A stretch of DNA of 39,572 nt. It comes from Deltaproteobacteria bacterium (GTDB lineage Bacteria > Desulfobacterota > DSM-4660 > Desulfatiglandales > HGW-15). The stretch lies in contig JAGVAP010000125.1 in assembly GCA_020060215.1 (NCBI GenBank), positions 1 through 39,572 of the forward strand, written 5' to 3'. Below are positions 1 to 6,122 of the stretch, one piece after another; the stretch's first letter is position 1; every line of letters begins with the position of its first letter. A program made the position numbers and the translations under genes. The notes below the pieces were generated by a model. That model worked only from the letters and a program-made list of their open reading frames with translations. It made no database searches and was not told the DNA's origin.

Positions 1-88
1 CGACCGGGATGTTTGTTACAGGCGCAATCTATCACAGATGCATTTTATGACAACGGGGAAATAAGGGAATTGGAACCTTTTTCGACAG
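1..88 (-). other. Left edge: start of a sixth cassette or end of array
   Basis: This stretch lies beyond the last attC seen. On the minus strand it follows the attC5 core GTTGAGG, so it is either the first bases of a sixth cassette or flanking chromosome. No gene with a credible ribosome binding site is visible. If a sixth cassette exists, its own attC should carry an R'' core close to CCTCAAC, outside this window. Confidence 0.4.
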
Positions 89-163
89 CCTCAACGGCGC
101 GGTTAAGTGGGCGGCAAAGAAGCGCAGCGGATTTGCCGATCCATCTTCAACCGCTTGTTATCT
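89..163 (-). repeat. attC site of cassette 5 (75 bp)
   Basis: On the plus strand the ends read CCTCAAC (89-95) and GTTATCT (157-163). On the coding (minus) strand this is R'' AGATAAC and R' GTTGAGG, matching the RYYYAAC/GTTRRRY layout. The arms pair across the site: GCGGTT at 99-104 faces AACCGC at 149-154, and CGGCAAA at 112-118 faces TTTGCCG at 132-138. This gives the imperfect hairpin expected of attC. The site overlaps the TAA stop of the TIR-like gene. R'' is complementary to the 5' end of the same cassette (GTTATGT) at 6 of 7 bases. Confidence 0.8.
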
Positions 164-1000
164 GATCACTATTCCCTCAAGCTCGGTATCAATTGTCTTG
201 TGTAAGTTATTTTCAAACGCACCCATTCCGCGCGGCGTGAAATCGTACCTGATGCATCGCAAGTGGCGCAAATCGAAAGGCACGTCATCAATATTTTGAG
301 TGATTAGGATTGTAGGGCGACCTATGGTATGTGCGATGCCTATTTCATAAAAAACATTTGGGTTCCTGCCGGTGCAGTCAGCGATAACGATCTTGCAACC
401 GCAAATTGCTTTCCATATACCCTCAACAATCGCTTCCGTTGTGAAAACATCGTCAGCTCGCGAAATACTAAGGTGGTGACGCTTAGCAACGGTGCAAATA
501 TGATCTTCATACACAGGACGCAGAAAATCGGTGAATGGCATCAATACGAATAGGTCAGTCTGGTGTTCACCCGGGGGGCCGAAGATAGGACACACCACCA
601 TAGCATCCGAAGAACTCATTGAAAGTTTCGTAAGGCTCAAGTTAAGAACGGTCAACACCAAGCCCAAATTGCCTGTAACGGTTAACTTACCATAAGGCTC
701 CTTTTCGAGCTCGAGCAGACCAGCTTTGACCAGCTTGCGCACCACCTCGATGTAGATACTACAAAAGGCCGCTCTCTCCATCTCCGGATCTTTGCCGTTC
801 ACAGGCACGAAGTAATCTGCAAGCTCGTGAAGATTGCTTGCCTTCCCATCTCGAATCGCTTTTAGAATGGCTGCCGAATTGGGTGGCCTGTAACCGTATC
901 TCACTTTGCCCTCCCTTATAACTTCCCCCGACTTCGTCAGATAACGTCGGGCATCAGCGGGAGGCAAGCGCCGTTTCTTGCCGAATCCGCTGTATGCCAT
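158..1000 (-). CDS. Winged-helix plus TIR/deoxyribosyltransferase-like protein (putative defence effector)
   Basis: A 280-aa protein. Residues 40-110 look like a winged-helix or helical adaptor. Residues 148-255 form a Rossmann-like domain of the nucleoside 2-deoxyribosyltransferase/TIR-like group: FVLMPF at 151-156, then CKIVIADCT, then NPNVFYEIGIAH. E219 in FYE sits where the catalytic Glu of this fold lies. Related domains cleave N-glycosidic bonds, for example of NAD+ or nucleotides, and serve as effectors in antiphage systems; that role here is inferred. The start ATG lies 12 bp after the stop of the upstream gene with no attC between, so the two genes share one integron cassette and probably one mRNA. 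The ribosome binding site is weak. The domain class is fairly clear; the substrate is unknown. Confidence 0.75.
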   Translation of the reverse strand: MAYSGFGKKRRLPPADARRYLTKSGEVIREGKVRYGYRPPNSAAILKAIRDGKASNLHELADYFVPVNGKDPEMERAAFCSIYIEVVRKLVKAGLLELEKEPYGKLTVTGNLGLVLTVLNLSLTKLSMSSSDAMVVCPIFGPPGEHQTDLFVLMPFTDFLRPVYEDHICTVAKRHHLSISRADDVFTTEAIVEGIWKAICGCKIVIADCTGRNPNVFYEIGIAHTIGRPTILITQNIDDVPFDLRHLRCIRYDFTPRGMGAFENNLHKTIDTELEGIVIR

Positions 1001-1012
1001 TGTTATGTGGAT

Positions 1013-1837
1013 TCATTTCAGTATCCTTACAATTTCGCCTAGAAGAACATCAATGTCATTCGAAAAATTTACCTGAGTTCTGTTAGGGAGAGACTCTTTA
1101 CGCCTAATCTGGGTGTGCAGATATTGATCGGCGATTTTTCTTGATGACTCTTCAAGATGCTTAAGCGATTCCTTAAAAGATTTTGAACCGGTGTAATTAT
1201 TAGCTACCTCAGAGAATGTCCTAAGAGAAAAGATCGGGGGAACATGATCAAGCAAGGCTCGTGTTAAGGTAATGACCGAGATATAGGAGTGATTCTTGTA
1301 AGAAACATTCAGTTCCTCCAATATCCTGATCAGGCGTGATAGATCAAACTGCACAGGGGGAATATTTCTTAACTCTTGAAGACGTGATCTATCAATGTAT
1401 TCTTCATCGTTTGTTCCTGTTGTCGTCTCACCATCCGCTTCGACTTCTAATCCTAGATCTTGCTCAAGAATTCCAACCAAGTTATTGGTCTTATGAATAT
1501 TCGGGGTTTCACAGTGAATGAATAGATCCCCATGATATCTTGCTTCTATATAAATTATCGAGGAATCATCACCTATAGGGTGATAGCTGAGTAAGACGCA
1601 AGATATGTCCTTGTGGTTTATTTCGGTAATGGCGGCCAAGTCCTTCCAACCTAAGTTCTTGCTCTCTCTTATTCCACTGGGATGATTGAGATGTGCCTTT
1701 AGGGAGCACATATTCTCTTGAATACCTAGAGCAACGGGGATCTTCTTGAAGGCCGCTTCTACCTGACCCTTCTCAAAACTGGCAGGCCGGTAAATTCGTG
1801 TAAGACTTGCACTCAAATCAAATCTCCTCGCAGACAT
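1013..1837 (-). CDS. Unknown protein, first gene of a two-gene cassette
   Basis: A 274-aa soluble protein that I do not recognise. No signal peptide or membrane segment is visible. The middle (about 130-160) is acidic, and the C-terminal half (160-274) looks all-helical and ends in an RTQVNFSNDIDVLLGEI segment. The start ATG sits inside the attC4 core (GTTATGT on the coding strand), so cassette insertion itself supplies the start codon. No clear Shine-Dalgarno precedes it, so translation may be weak or leaderless-like. It lies 12 bp upstream of the TIR-like gene in the same cassette, which suggests that the pair works together, perhaps as sensor or partner and effector. That pairing is inference from position. 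Codon use is A+T-richer than in the catabolic cluster to the right. Confidence 0.7.
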   Translation of the reverse strand: MSARRFDLSASLTRIYRPASFEKGQVEAAFKKIPVALGIQENMCSLKAHLNHPSGIRESKNLGWKDLAAITEINHKDISCVLLSYHPIGDDSSIIYIEARYHGDLFIHCETPNIHKTNNLVGILEQDLGLEVEADGETTTGTNDEEYIDRSRLQELRNIPPVQFDLSRLIRILEELNVSYKNHSYISVITLTRALLDHVPPIFSLRTFSEVANNYTGSKSFKESLKHLEESSRKIADQYLHTQIRRKESLPNRTQVNFSNDIDVLLGEIVRILK

Positions 1838-1964
1838 AACGGATAGGTGAGGGGCCGGGCGGCTTTCTAAGACAAAGCTTCATGGCCGTACTCACACTCG
1901 CAAAACAGACTTGGTTCGGAACGGCACTTGAATAGCCCGGTCCCTCTCTACCGGCTTGTTGGGT
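1834..1964 (-). repeat. attC site of cassette 4 (131 bp)
   Basis: The plus-strand ends are ACATAAC (1834-1840) and GTTGGGT (1958-1964). On the coding strand R'' is ACCCAAC and R' is GTTATGT. Inner arms GGGCCGGGC and GCCCGG can pair. The site is clearly homologous to attC2 (2932-3064): both share the phrases GGCCGGGCGGC, AACGGCAC and TAGCCCGGTCC and differ by only 2 bp in length. R'' is exactly complementary to the 5' end of its own cassette (GTTGGGT). The ATG of the next gene lies within R'. Confidence 0.85.
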
Positions 1965-1967
1965 GCT

Positions 1968-2375
1968 TTAGATGTCGTCACGTGATGATTCATGTCCGTG
2001 CGAAGTTTTGGTCCAGCCGCAGCTCTTGCAACGAAGGACATCATAATGCCCTGCCAATTGAGGTCCTTCGGGACCATAATCAACTTCAACATCTGATGTT
2101 CGCTCCAGATCCTCTGAACCGCATTTTGGGCAGAGCATGTAGGGTATTGCTTCTCCAACCTCTTTATCTATGGTTTTTTCCCTTATCAACTCGTTTAGTT
2201 CGAGTACAGACAGCTTCTCTCTATTGTCGTCTAGAATGGCGTGACGAACTTCCTCCGAAAGCTTGTTAAATATAGCGGTTTGATCCCTTGAGGCTTTCTT
2301 ATAATATCCATGGGCAATTCCCCATGAAATTAATCCCCCAAGAACCAAGCCAGATAAGAACAAGACCATTTCCAT
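1968..2375 (-). CDS. Membrane-anchored zinc-ribbon protein
   Basis: A 135-aa protein. Residues 3-25 form one N-terminal membrane helix followed by basic residues, so most of the protein probably faces the cytoplasm. Residues 30-70 are likely helical and charged. The C-terminal domain has two CxxC knuckles, C82/C85 and C116/C119, typical of a zinc ribbon. No family name can be given. It is the only gene of its cassette. The start is ATG at 2375, 23 bp after the attC3 core, with a purine-rich AGGGAAA upstream; ATG 2369 is an alternative. The TAA stop abuts attC4. The function is unknown. Small membrane proteins with zinc ribbons occur among defence cassettes but also elsewhere. Confidence 0.7.
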   Translation of the reverse strand: MEMVLFLSGLVLGGLISWGIAHGYYKKASRDQTAIFNKLSEEVRHAILDDNREKLSVLELNELIREKTIDKEVGEAIPYMLCPKCGSEDLERTSDVEVDYGPEGPQLAGHYDVLRCKSCGWTKTSHGHESSRDDI

Positions 2376-2397
2376 TAGATTGCGTTTCCCTATTCAC

Positions 2398-2450
2398 ACC
2401 CAACGAAAAGCTCAGTGGTGCGAAGCATCCACTGTAGCGATGTGTTAGGG
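2398..2450 (-). repeat. attC site of cassette 3 (53 bp, short)
   Basis: The plus-strand ends are ACCCAAC (2398-2404) and GTTAGGG (2444-2450). On the coding strand R'' is CCCTAAC and R' is GTTGGGT. Arms GCTCAGTGG and CCACTGTAGC pair around a loop of about nine bases. R'' is exactly complementary to the 5' end of the cassette (GTTAGGG). It is the shortest attC of the array and unlike the 131/133-bp pair that flanks it. Confidence 0.85.
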
Positions 2451-2502
2451 TTATATCCCTCCACCGGCCGCTAATTGATAGGATTTCTACCACTCCTATA
2501 TA

Positions 2503-2910
2503 CTATTTCACCCAAAGTTGCAGAAAGAGCAATGTACACCAACCTGCAATAATACAGAAGGTATAGGCCGCCAGGATACATGCTAGGTATCTCAGAATGA
2601 TTAAATTAGATTTAATTACTCTTTCCTCAAGTAGATCAGCAAAATGCTTGATATCGGCAGCCAGCGATTTAGCTACTTTAAGTCCTAGCAAACATGACAG
2701 GAAGCCCAGAATAGAAATGAGTATGCCGAACATAGTCATTATTAACCGTAAATCTTCCGTTGACTTTTCATCATAGGCGAACTTGAGAAGAGCGCCTACC
2801 ACAGCGGTGAAAATAGCGGTTGCTTTTAGCGATTCGCTATACAGTCTTCTTGCCTCCTCAGCCCTGTCTTTAAACAACTCCAACGCAGTGCTTCGCCTTT
2901 CCTCGTTCAA
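2503..2910 (-). CDS. Three-helix membrane protein, SLATT-like in layout
   Basis: I place the start at a TTG at 2910, because AAGGAG stands six bases upstream (2922-2917) and the cassette border lies just beyond. The longer ATG start at 2967 would translate attC2 DNA and has no ribosome binding site. The product is 135 aa. An amphipathic charged helix (1-27) precedes membrane segments at about 29-46, 54-79 and 102-132, with a charged helix between the last two. This resembles the layout of SLATT-type pore-forming effector domains, but I see no diagnostic motif, so that assignment is weak. It is the only gene of cassette 3. If it is an effector, the sensor is not in the same cassette. Confidence 0.7.
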   Translation of the reverse strand: MNEERRSTALELFKDRAEEARRLYSESLKATAIFTAVVGALLKFAYDEKSTEDLRLIMTMFGILISILGFLSCLLGLKVAKSLAADIKHFADLLEERVIKSNLIILRYLACILAAYTFCIIAGWCTLLFLQLWVK

Positions 2911-2931
2911 TTGATTCTCCTTCCATTTGCG

Positions 2932-3064
2932 CCCTAACGGGGATGGTGAGTGGCCGGGCGGCATCACGAGAACGCGCTTTGCGAACAGTACTCACGTCCC
3001 TAAAGTTGTACACGTCTCAAAACGGCACCTAAGTAGCCCGGTCCTCTCCAGCGTCGTGTTGGGG
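2932..3064 (-). repeat. attC site of cassette 2 (133 bp)
   Basis: The plus-strand ends are CCCTAAC (2932-2938) and GTTGGGG (3058-3064). On the coding strand R'' is CCCCAAC and R' is GTTAGGG. It is closely related to attC4 over most of its length. R'' pairs with the cassette 5' end (GTTGGGC) at 6 of 7 bases. Confidence 0.85.
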
Positions 3065-3107
3065 CTTTCAACCGCTTCCGGTTCTCCAATTCTCTTTGAT
3101 CTTGGCG

Positions 3108-3407
3108 CTACCATTGGAACTTGACTGGGACATCTGGTCGCCGGGACAAGAGAGAGTACAGATCGGAGAAGTCGTCTGCCTGTATACCATCATCTTGGTG
3201 TGCTGCCCAGATCGCTCCGGTATCGCCAATTAACAGTTTGAAGATCCCGCAAACCGAGATGGCAACTCGATTCTTTCCTGTGGCGTCGTCTATGAGAGTC
3301 CTCAACTCTGGAGAAGCGCCTTGAATAGCTAGTTGCCTCTGGAATTGATTGCCGCTATTTACCTGCTGAATGACACGTGTGGTTACTGACAGAGTAATGT
3401 ACGGCAT
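3108..3407 (-). CDS. Unknown 99-aa cassette protein
   Basis: The start is ATG at 3407, preceded by AAAGGAG at a spacing of six bases. An upstream ATG at 3455 would translate attC1 DNA and is rejected. The protein is 99 aa, soluble, and has no motif I recognise. It is mixed alpha/beta in appearance, with a hydrophobic patch VAISVCGIFKLLIG near residues 50-63 that could be a buried strand-helix unit rather than a membrane segment. It ends 44 bp before the attC2 core. It is a typical small cassette gene of unknown role. Confidence 0.6.
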   Translation of the reverse strand: MPYITLSVTTRVIQQVNSGNQFQRQLAIQGASPELRTLIDDATGKNRVAISVCGIFKLLIGDTGAIWAAHQDDGIQADDFSDLYSLLSRRPDVPVKFQW

Positions 3408-3422
3408 CACTTCTCCTTTCTC

Positions 3423-3487
3423 GCCCAACGGAAAGCCATAACCGGCGCGCAGCATCGCGGAGCGTCCGGTTTATGGCAGTGTTCGGC
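3423..3487 (-). repeat. attC site of cassette 1 (65 bp)
   Basis: The plus-strand ends are GCCCAAC (3423-3429) and GTTCGGC (3481-3487). On the coding strand R'' is GCCGAAC and R' is GTTGGGC. Strong inner arms GCCATAACCGG and CCGGTTTATGGC pair with one unpaired base. R'' is exactly complementary to GTTCGGC at the attI junction (4671-4665), as required for an integrated cassette. Confidence 0.9.
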
Positions 3488-3489
3488 AA

Positions 3490-4641
3490 TCACCTTTCAT
3501 TCGAAAGCGCTATTCGCACTTCCAACTCACGAAGATTTAGGTGTTGTAGTGTATGAATGATATTAGAGACGTGGTGTGGTGCACTGTATTTGACGTCAAT
3601 GAAAACGTCGTGCACTTGCCTCCAGTAGCCATCCTTTCCAGTGGCTTCGTGCTCTGGCCGGAAATTGATAAAGTACTTATGCTTTCCGGCAGCATTGTAA
3701 ATCGGTAGATGGTTATGCTTAAGATGTCCTTGATCAACGAGCCATCCGACCAGCTTCACACAAAGCTCAGACCAGGTTTTGGTGTTTATCCGTTGATCGG
3801 ATAATTGCAGAAAAGATGGCTTTCTATTGACCAGCGGCATATTGGCGAGTTGTGCGAGCGTATAGCTCTGGCCTTGGCCTAATGGTGTGGGGGAAGAGTG
3901 GTCCGGTTCTGGACTTGTAAAATGATTTGCGGGAACAGGGGGTGGTTCTGATTGCCGGATATCTCTTATTTGGGCTTTGGCGGAAAGTCCTCCGATGAAG
4001 TCGTTGCAAGCGTGCAATTCTGGTTTAAAGCCGCAAAGATCTTCAACTTTTTCAGCAAAAAGCTCTAAGAGAACCTCATCTCGTTCTTGAAGGAGCCTAG
4101 CCCATGCTATCGGCATAGTTGTTGCTATTTTTATTGACCTTGATACGTCTTGGTAGTCTGATCGAGCAGCCTTTAACGCTTCACCAGAGAGTACTCTTTG
4201 GTACTTGAGGTATCTCTCAAAGTATTTCGCCGCGTCTTCAGAGTCCCTCTCAATTATATCAAGTTTATATACTCTCCTTTCCTGGTACTCACCTTCTTCC
4301 GCGGGCAAGTAGAAATGCCACTCCCTGCCATCCGTTAAAATCGCAAATGGGACACCTTTGTGGAAAGCGTACTCGAATAGTTGGCGATCCGCCCCTTCGG
4401 CTTTGCCCACCCCTTTCACCTCAACGAAAGCACATGGTCTAGCAGATGAGCCACAAAGCGCGTAGTCAACCCGACGGTTTTCCAGAGGAAACTGCGGGAA
4501 AACGATAGTCGTATCAAAGACAGGCCAGCCAAGACTATTGAGAATGGGAAGGAGAACCCCCTGGCATACCGCCGCTTCATTGCTGAACCGGCCGTTTTGC
4601 AGCTGTTTCCTGATTTCTGTGATCTGCAGTGATAAGCTCAT
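3490..4641 (-). CDS. HsdR-N-like PD-(D/E)xK nuclease-type protein with C-terminal accessory domain
   Basis: A 383-aa protein. The start is ATG 4641 with GGAG five bases upstream; an in-frame ATG at 4755 lies outside the cassette. Residues 1-160 resemble the N-terminal nuclease domain of type I restriction enzymes (HSDR_N). They show VDYAL with D59, then AFVEVKG with E74 and K76 (the D...ExK core), then LTDGREWHFY. The linker (about 225-275) is proline- and serine-rich. The C-terminal 100 residues contain a TW-hydrophobic-WL pattern and end VFIDVKYSAPHHV. I have the impression that such a domain follows HSDR_N-type domains in stand-alone nucleases. There is no helicase and no methylase or specificity gene nearby, so it is not a classical type I system. 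It is the attI-proximal cassette. A role in restriction of foreign DNA is inferred. Confidence 0.8.
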   Translation of the reverse strand: MSLSLQITEIRKQLQNGRFSNEAAVCQGVLLPILNSLGWPVFDTTIVFPQFPLENRRVDYALCGSSARPCAFVEVKGVGKAEGADRQLFEYAFHKGVPFAILTDGREWHFYLPAEEGEYQERRVYKLDIIERDSEDAAKYFERYLKYQRVLSGEALKAARSDYQDVSRSIKIATTMPIAWARLLQERDEVLLELFAEKVEDLCGFKPELHACNDFIGGLSAKAQIRDIRQSEPPPVPANHFTSPEPDHSSPTPLGQGQSYTLAQLANMPLVNRKPSFLQLSDQRINTKTWSELCVKLVGWLVDQGHLKHNHLPIYNAAGKHKYFINFRPEHEATGKDGYWRQVHDVFIDVKYSAPHHVSNIIHTLQHLNLRELEVRIALSNER

Positions 4642-4658
4642 TCGATCTCCTTTATCTC

Positions 4659-4904
4659 TATTTGGCCGAACAGATACTAGACAGAAAACACTTATTGAAG
4701 TCGCAGATATTGCCGTAAGTAGATAAAATAATACAGGTTTGGTTCGAAATACCACCTTCCAATATAGGAATTCTGCCTAGTATGACAGCGATTCTGGGCA
4801 TAAGGCAGCGAAATGACATATCTTTGTATCGAAAAACCGCACTCCGATATAGAAATTCTGTCTAGCATGAAGACCGGTTTTGGCCGTAAGCCATCAAAAT
4901 GGTA
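4659..4904. repeat. About 85-bp-period degenerate direct repeats beside attI
   Basis: Two copies are plain: 4744-4818 and 4829-4904, each starting TCGAAA. They share ATATAG.AATTCTG.CTAG.ATGA, then TGG.C.TAAG and .AAATG. A third, weaker match (GCCGTAAGTAGATAAAAT, near 4712-4729) keeps the same period of 84-86 bp and reaches the attI core. They fill the gap between the end of intI and the first cassette. They could be accessory integrase-binding repeats of attI, or remains of old attC or cassette DNA. I see no gene in this stretch. Confidence 0.5.
4665..4671 (-). other. Candidate attI core site (array start)
   Basis: The minus strand reads GTTCGGC, a GTTRRRY-like core, 24 bp upstream of the first cassette ATG. 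It is the exact complement of R'' of the first cassette (GCCGAAC at 3487-3481). That fixes the left border of attI and the beginning of cassette 1. Its place downstream of the 3' end of intI, not upstream of its 5' end, fits an inverted-type integron. Confidence 0.7.
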
Positions 4905-4930
4905 GGACTTATCCAACTCTTCCCGAGAAG

Positions 4931-5636
4931 TCATCTGTCCGCCGGGCTCTTTACCGAGAGGCCAGGTCTGTTGAGCACGTGTGTATAGATCATGGTTGTA
5001 GCGACATTTGCATGGCCCAGGAGTTCCTGGACCGTTCGGATATCGTAGTGGGCTTCCAGAAGATGCGTCGCAAATGAATGACGCAAAGTATGACATCCCA
5101 CCTGCTTGCTTATACCCGCCTCCGCGGCTGCTTTCTTCACCGCCTTCTGAATGACATTCTCATGAAGGTGATGTCTCCTGGCTTTTCCGCTTCGCGGATC
5201 GACGGCCATTGCAATATATACTGCCAGATCCCACGTTTGGGCCTTCCACCGATGAATACTTCCCGGGGGAATAACTTGGGATGAAGCTCTCATAGAGGAT
5301 CCTCAGCGCATGTTCAGCCTGCCTCAGCTTCCAGTCCGCGATTCCTTCTCTTCGCGACAGAGAGTCCAGAAACGCCCTCACGTCTTCTGCCGAGCGCGCT
5401 TTCAGCCTTTTCTCAGGCAGAAACTCGACGAACTCCTTCGCCCATCCCACGTAATACCGCGAACGGTCCGGGGGGACCCTGTTCTCCTCCAGGCACGCCT
5501 TGAATGCCTGCCAGAATCTCTCCCGTTCATCGGCCTGGTTGAATTTCTTTTTCTGGTTGGACACAGGTGCGGGAACATCGCCCGGCGGGGGCATGTCTTC
5601 AGGCAGGTCGAGGATCTTTCCGTTCTTGGAGGCCAT
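4931..5636 (-). pseudogene. intI: Integron integrase IntI, internally deleted and frameshifted
   Basis: The N-terminal part (from ATG 5636, AAGG upstream) has the core-binding domain of a tyrosine recombinase: W..F.EFLP, AEDVRAFLDSL, then [12 protein letters not shown]. That frame ends in unrelated residues at 5160. The C-terminal part, in another frame, reads [12 protein letters not shown], then [34 protein letters not shown] and SPAD, which is characteristic of IntI. It keeps the catalytic HxxR, H and Y. Between them a typical IntI (about 320-340 aa) has well over 100 residues carrying the first catalytic Arg and the Lys; these are missing. A third frame holds a WQYIL remnant, suggesting a second frameshift near 5220. 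The gene points the same way as the cassettes. The enzyme must be inactive unless the assembly is wrong here. Confidence 0.85.
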
Positions 5637-6122
5637 GGAGAATCCTTCCAGGCGGTTCGCCTCGATAAGATTTCCAACTCGGAAGGTCTTCCTCAAGGAA
5701 TGATGGGCTTCGCTTTGCTCCACCCATCCTACGTGACGGCCTTTTTTTAGACGTAATCGGGGGAAAATTCAATCATTATCTCTCACAGAGGGTTCAGAGG
5801 ATGAGCAATGGGGCAAGCTCCTGCTTGCGTTCTTTTGGGAGTCGAAGGAATCGCAAGCAGGAGCTTGCTCCTACAGGCGATGACGCTCCATACAACCGGT
5901 CAGGTGGAGAAACGAAGAACAGGTGTTTCGGCTGAAGGCTGAAAGCTGACGGCCGTTTCAAGGGTGCGAAGGGCATGGCGCATAGAGCATGGCGCATAGC
6001 CTGGTTCAGTGCCCGGCCTCTTGAGCGGTGAAAAGGGCAGGGGGGTAGGGGGCCCCCTCAAGGAGGCGGAAAGCGCCTTGGAGGGGGCCCTGGTGGGAAG
6101 GGGTTGGTGGGAGGGGCAGGCG
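5637..6122. other. Gap between integron and catabolic cluster, repeat-rich
   Basis: There is no supported gene in this stretch. It holds a REP-like palindrome (5813-5868), a GGCTGAAGGCTGAAAGCTGACGG phrase near 5930-5955, and a short tandem GCATGGCGCATA repeated at about 5972 and 5988. Near 6030-6120 it is rich in G-runs such as GGGGG and GGGCC. It separates the A+T-richer cassettes from the G+C-rich cluster and is the likely zone for both the intI promoter and the end of the creatininase transcript. Confidence 0.5.
5813..5868. repeat. REP-like palindrome
   Basis: A perfect 17-bp inverted repeat, GCAAGCTCCTGCTTGCG (5813-5829) and its complement (5852-5868), with a 22-bp loop. Each arm is itself near-palindromic (GCAAG...CTTGC). 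The right arm extends into GAGCTTGCTCCTAC. The phrase AGGAGCAAGCTCCTGC is a familiar type of extragenic palindrome in proteobacteria, often mobilised by RAYT transposases. No such transposase is in this window. It could also act as a bidirectional terminator. Confidence 0.75.

Noticed and set aside
329..553. A 74-codon plus-strand frame inside the TIR-like gene
   Set aside because: It is antisense to a domain with clear conserved motifs, and no start signal is seen.
1834..3487. Repeated elements that could suggest a CRISPR array
   Set aside because: Spacing is by whole genes, the repeats differ in length (53-133 bp) and they have GTTRRRY/RYYYAAC ends, which fits attC and not CRISPR.
4692..5096. 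A 134-codon minus-strand frame over the end of intI and the attI repeats
   Set aside because: It overlaps the recognisable IntI C-terminus in another frame and then translates the repeats. No ribosome binding site or motif supports it.
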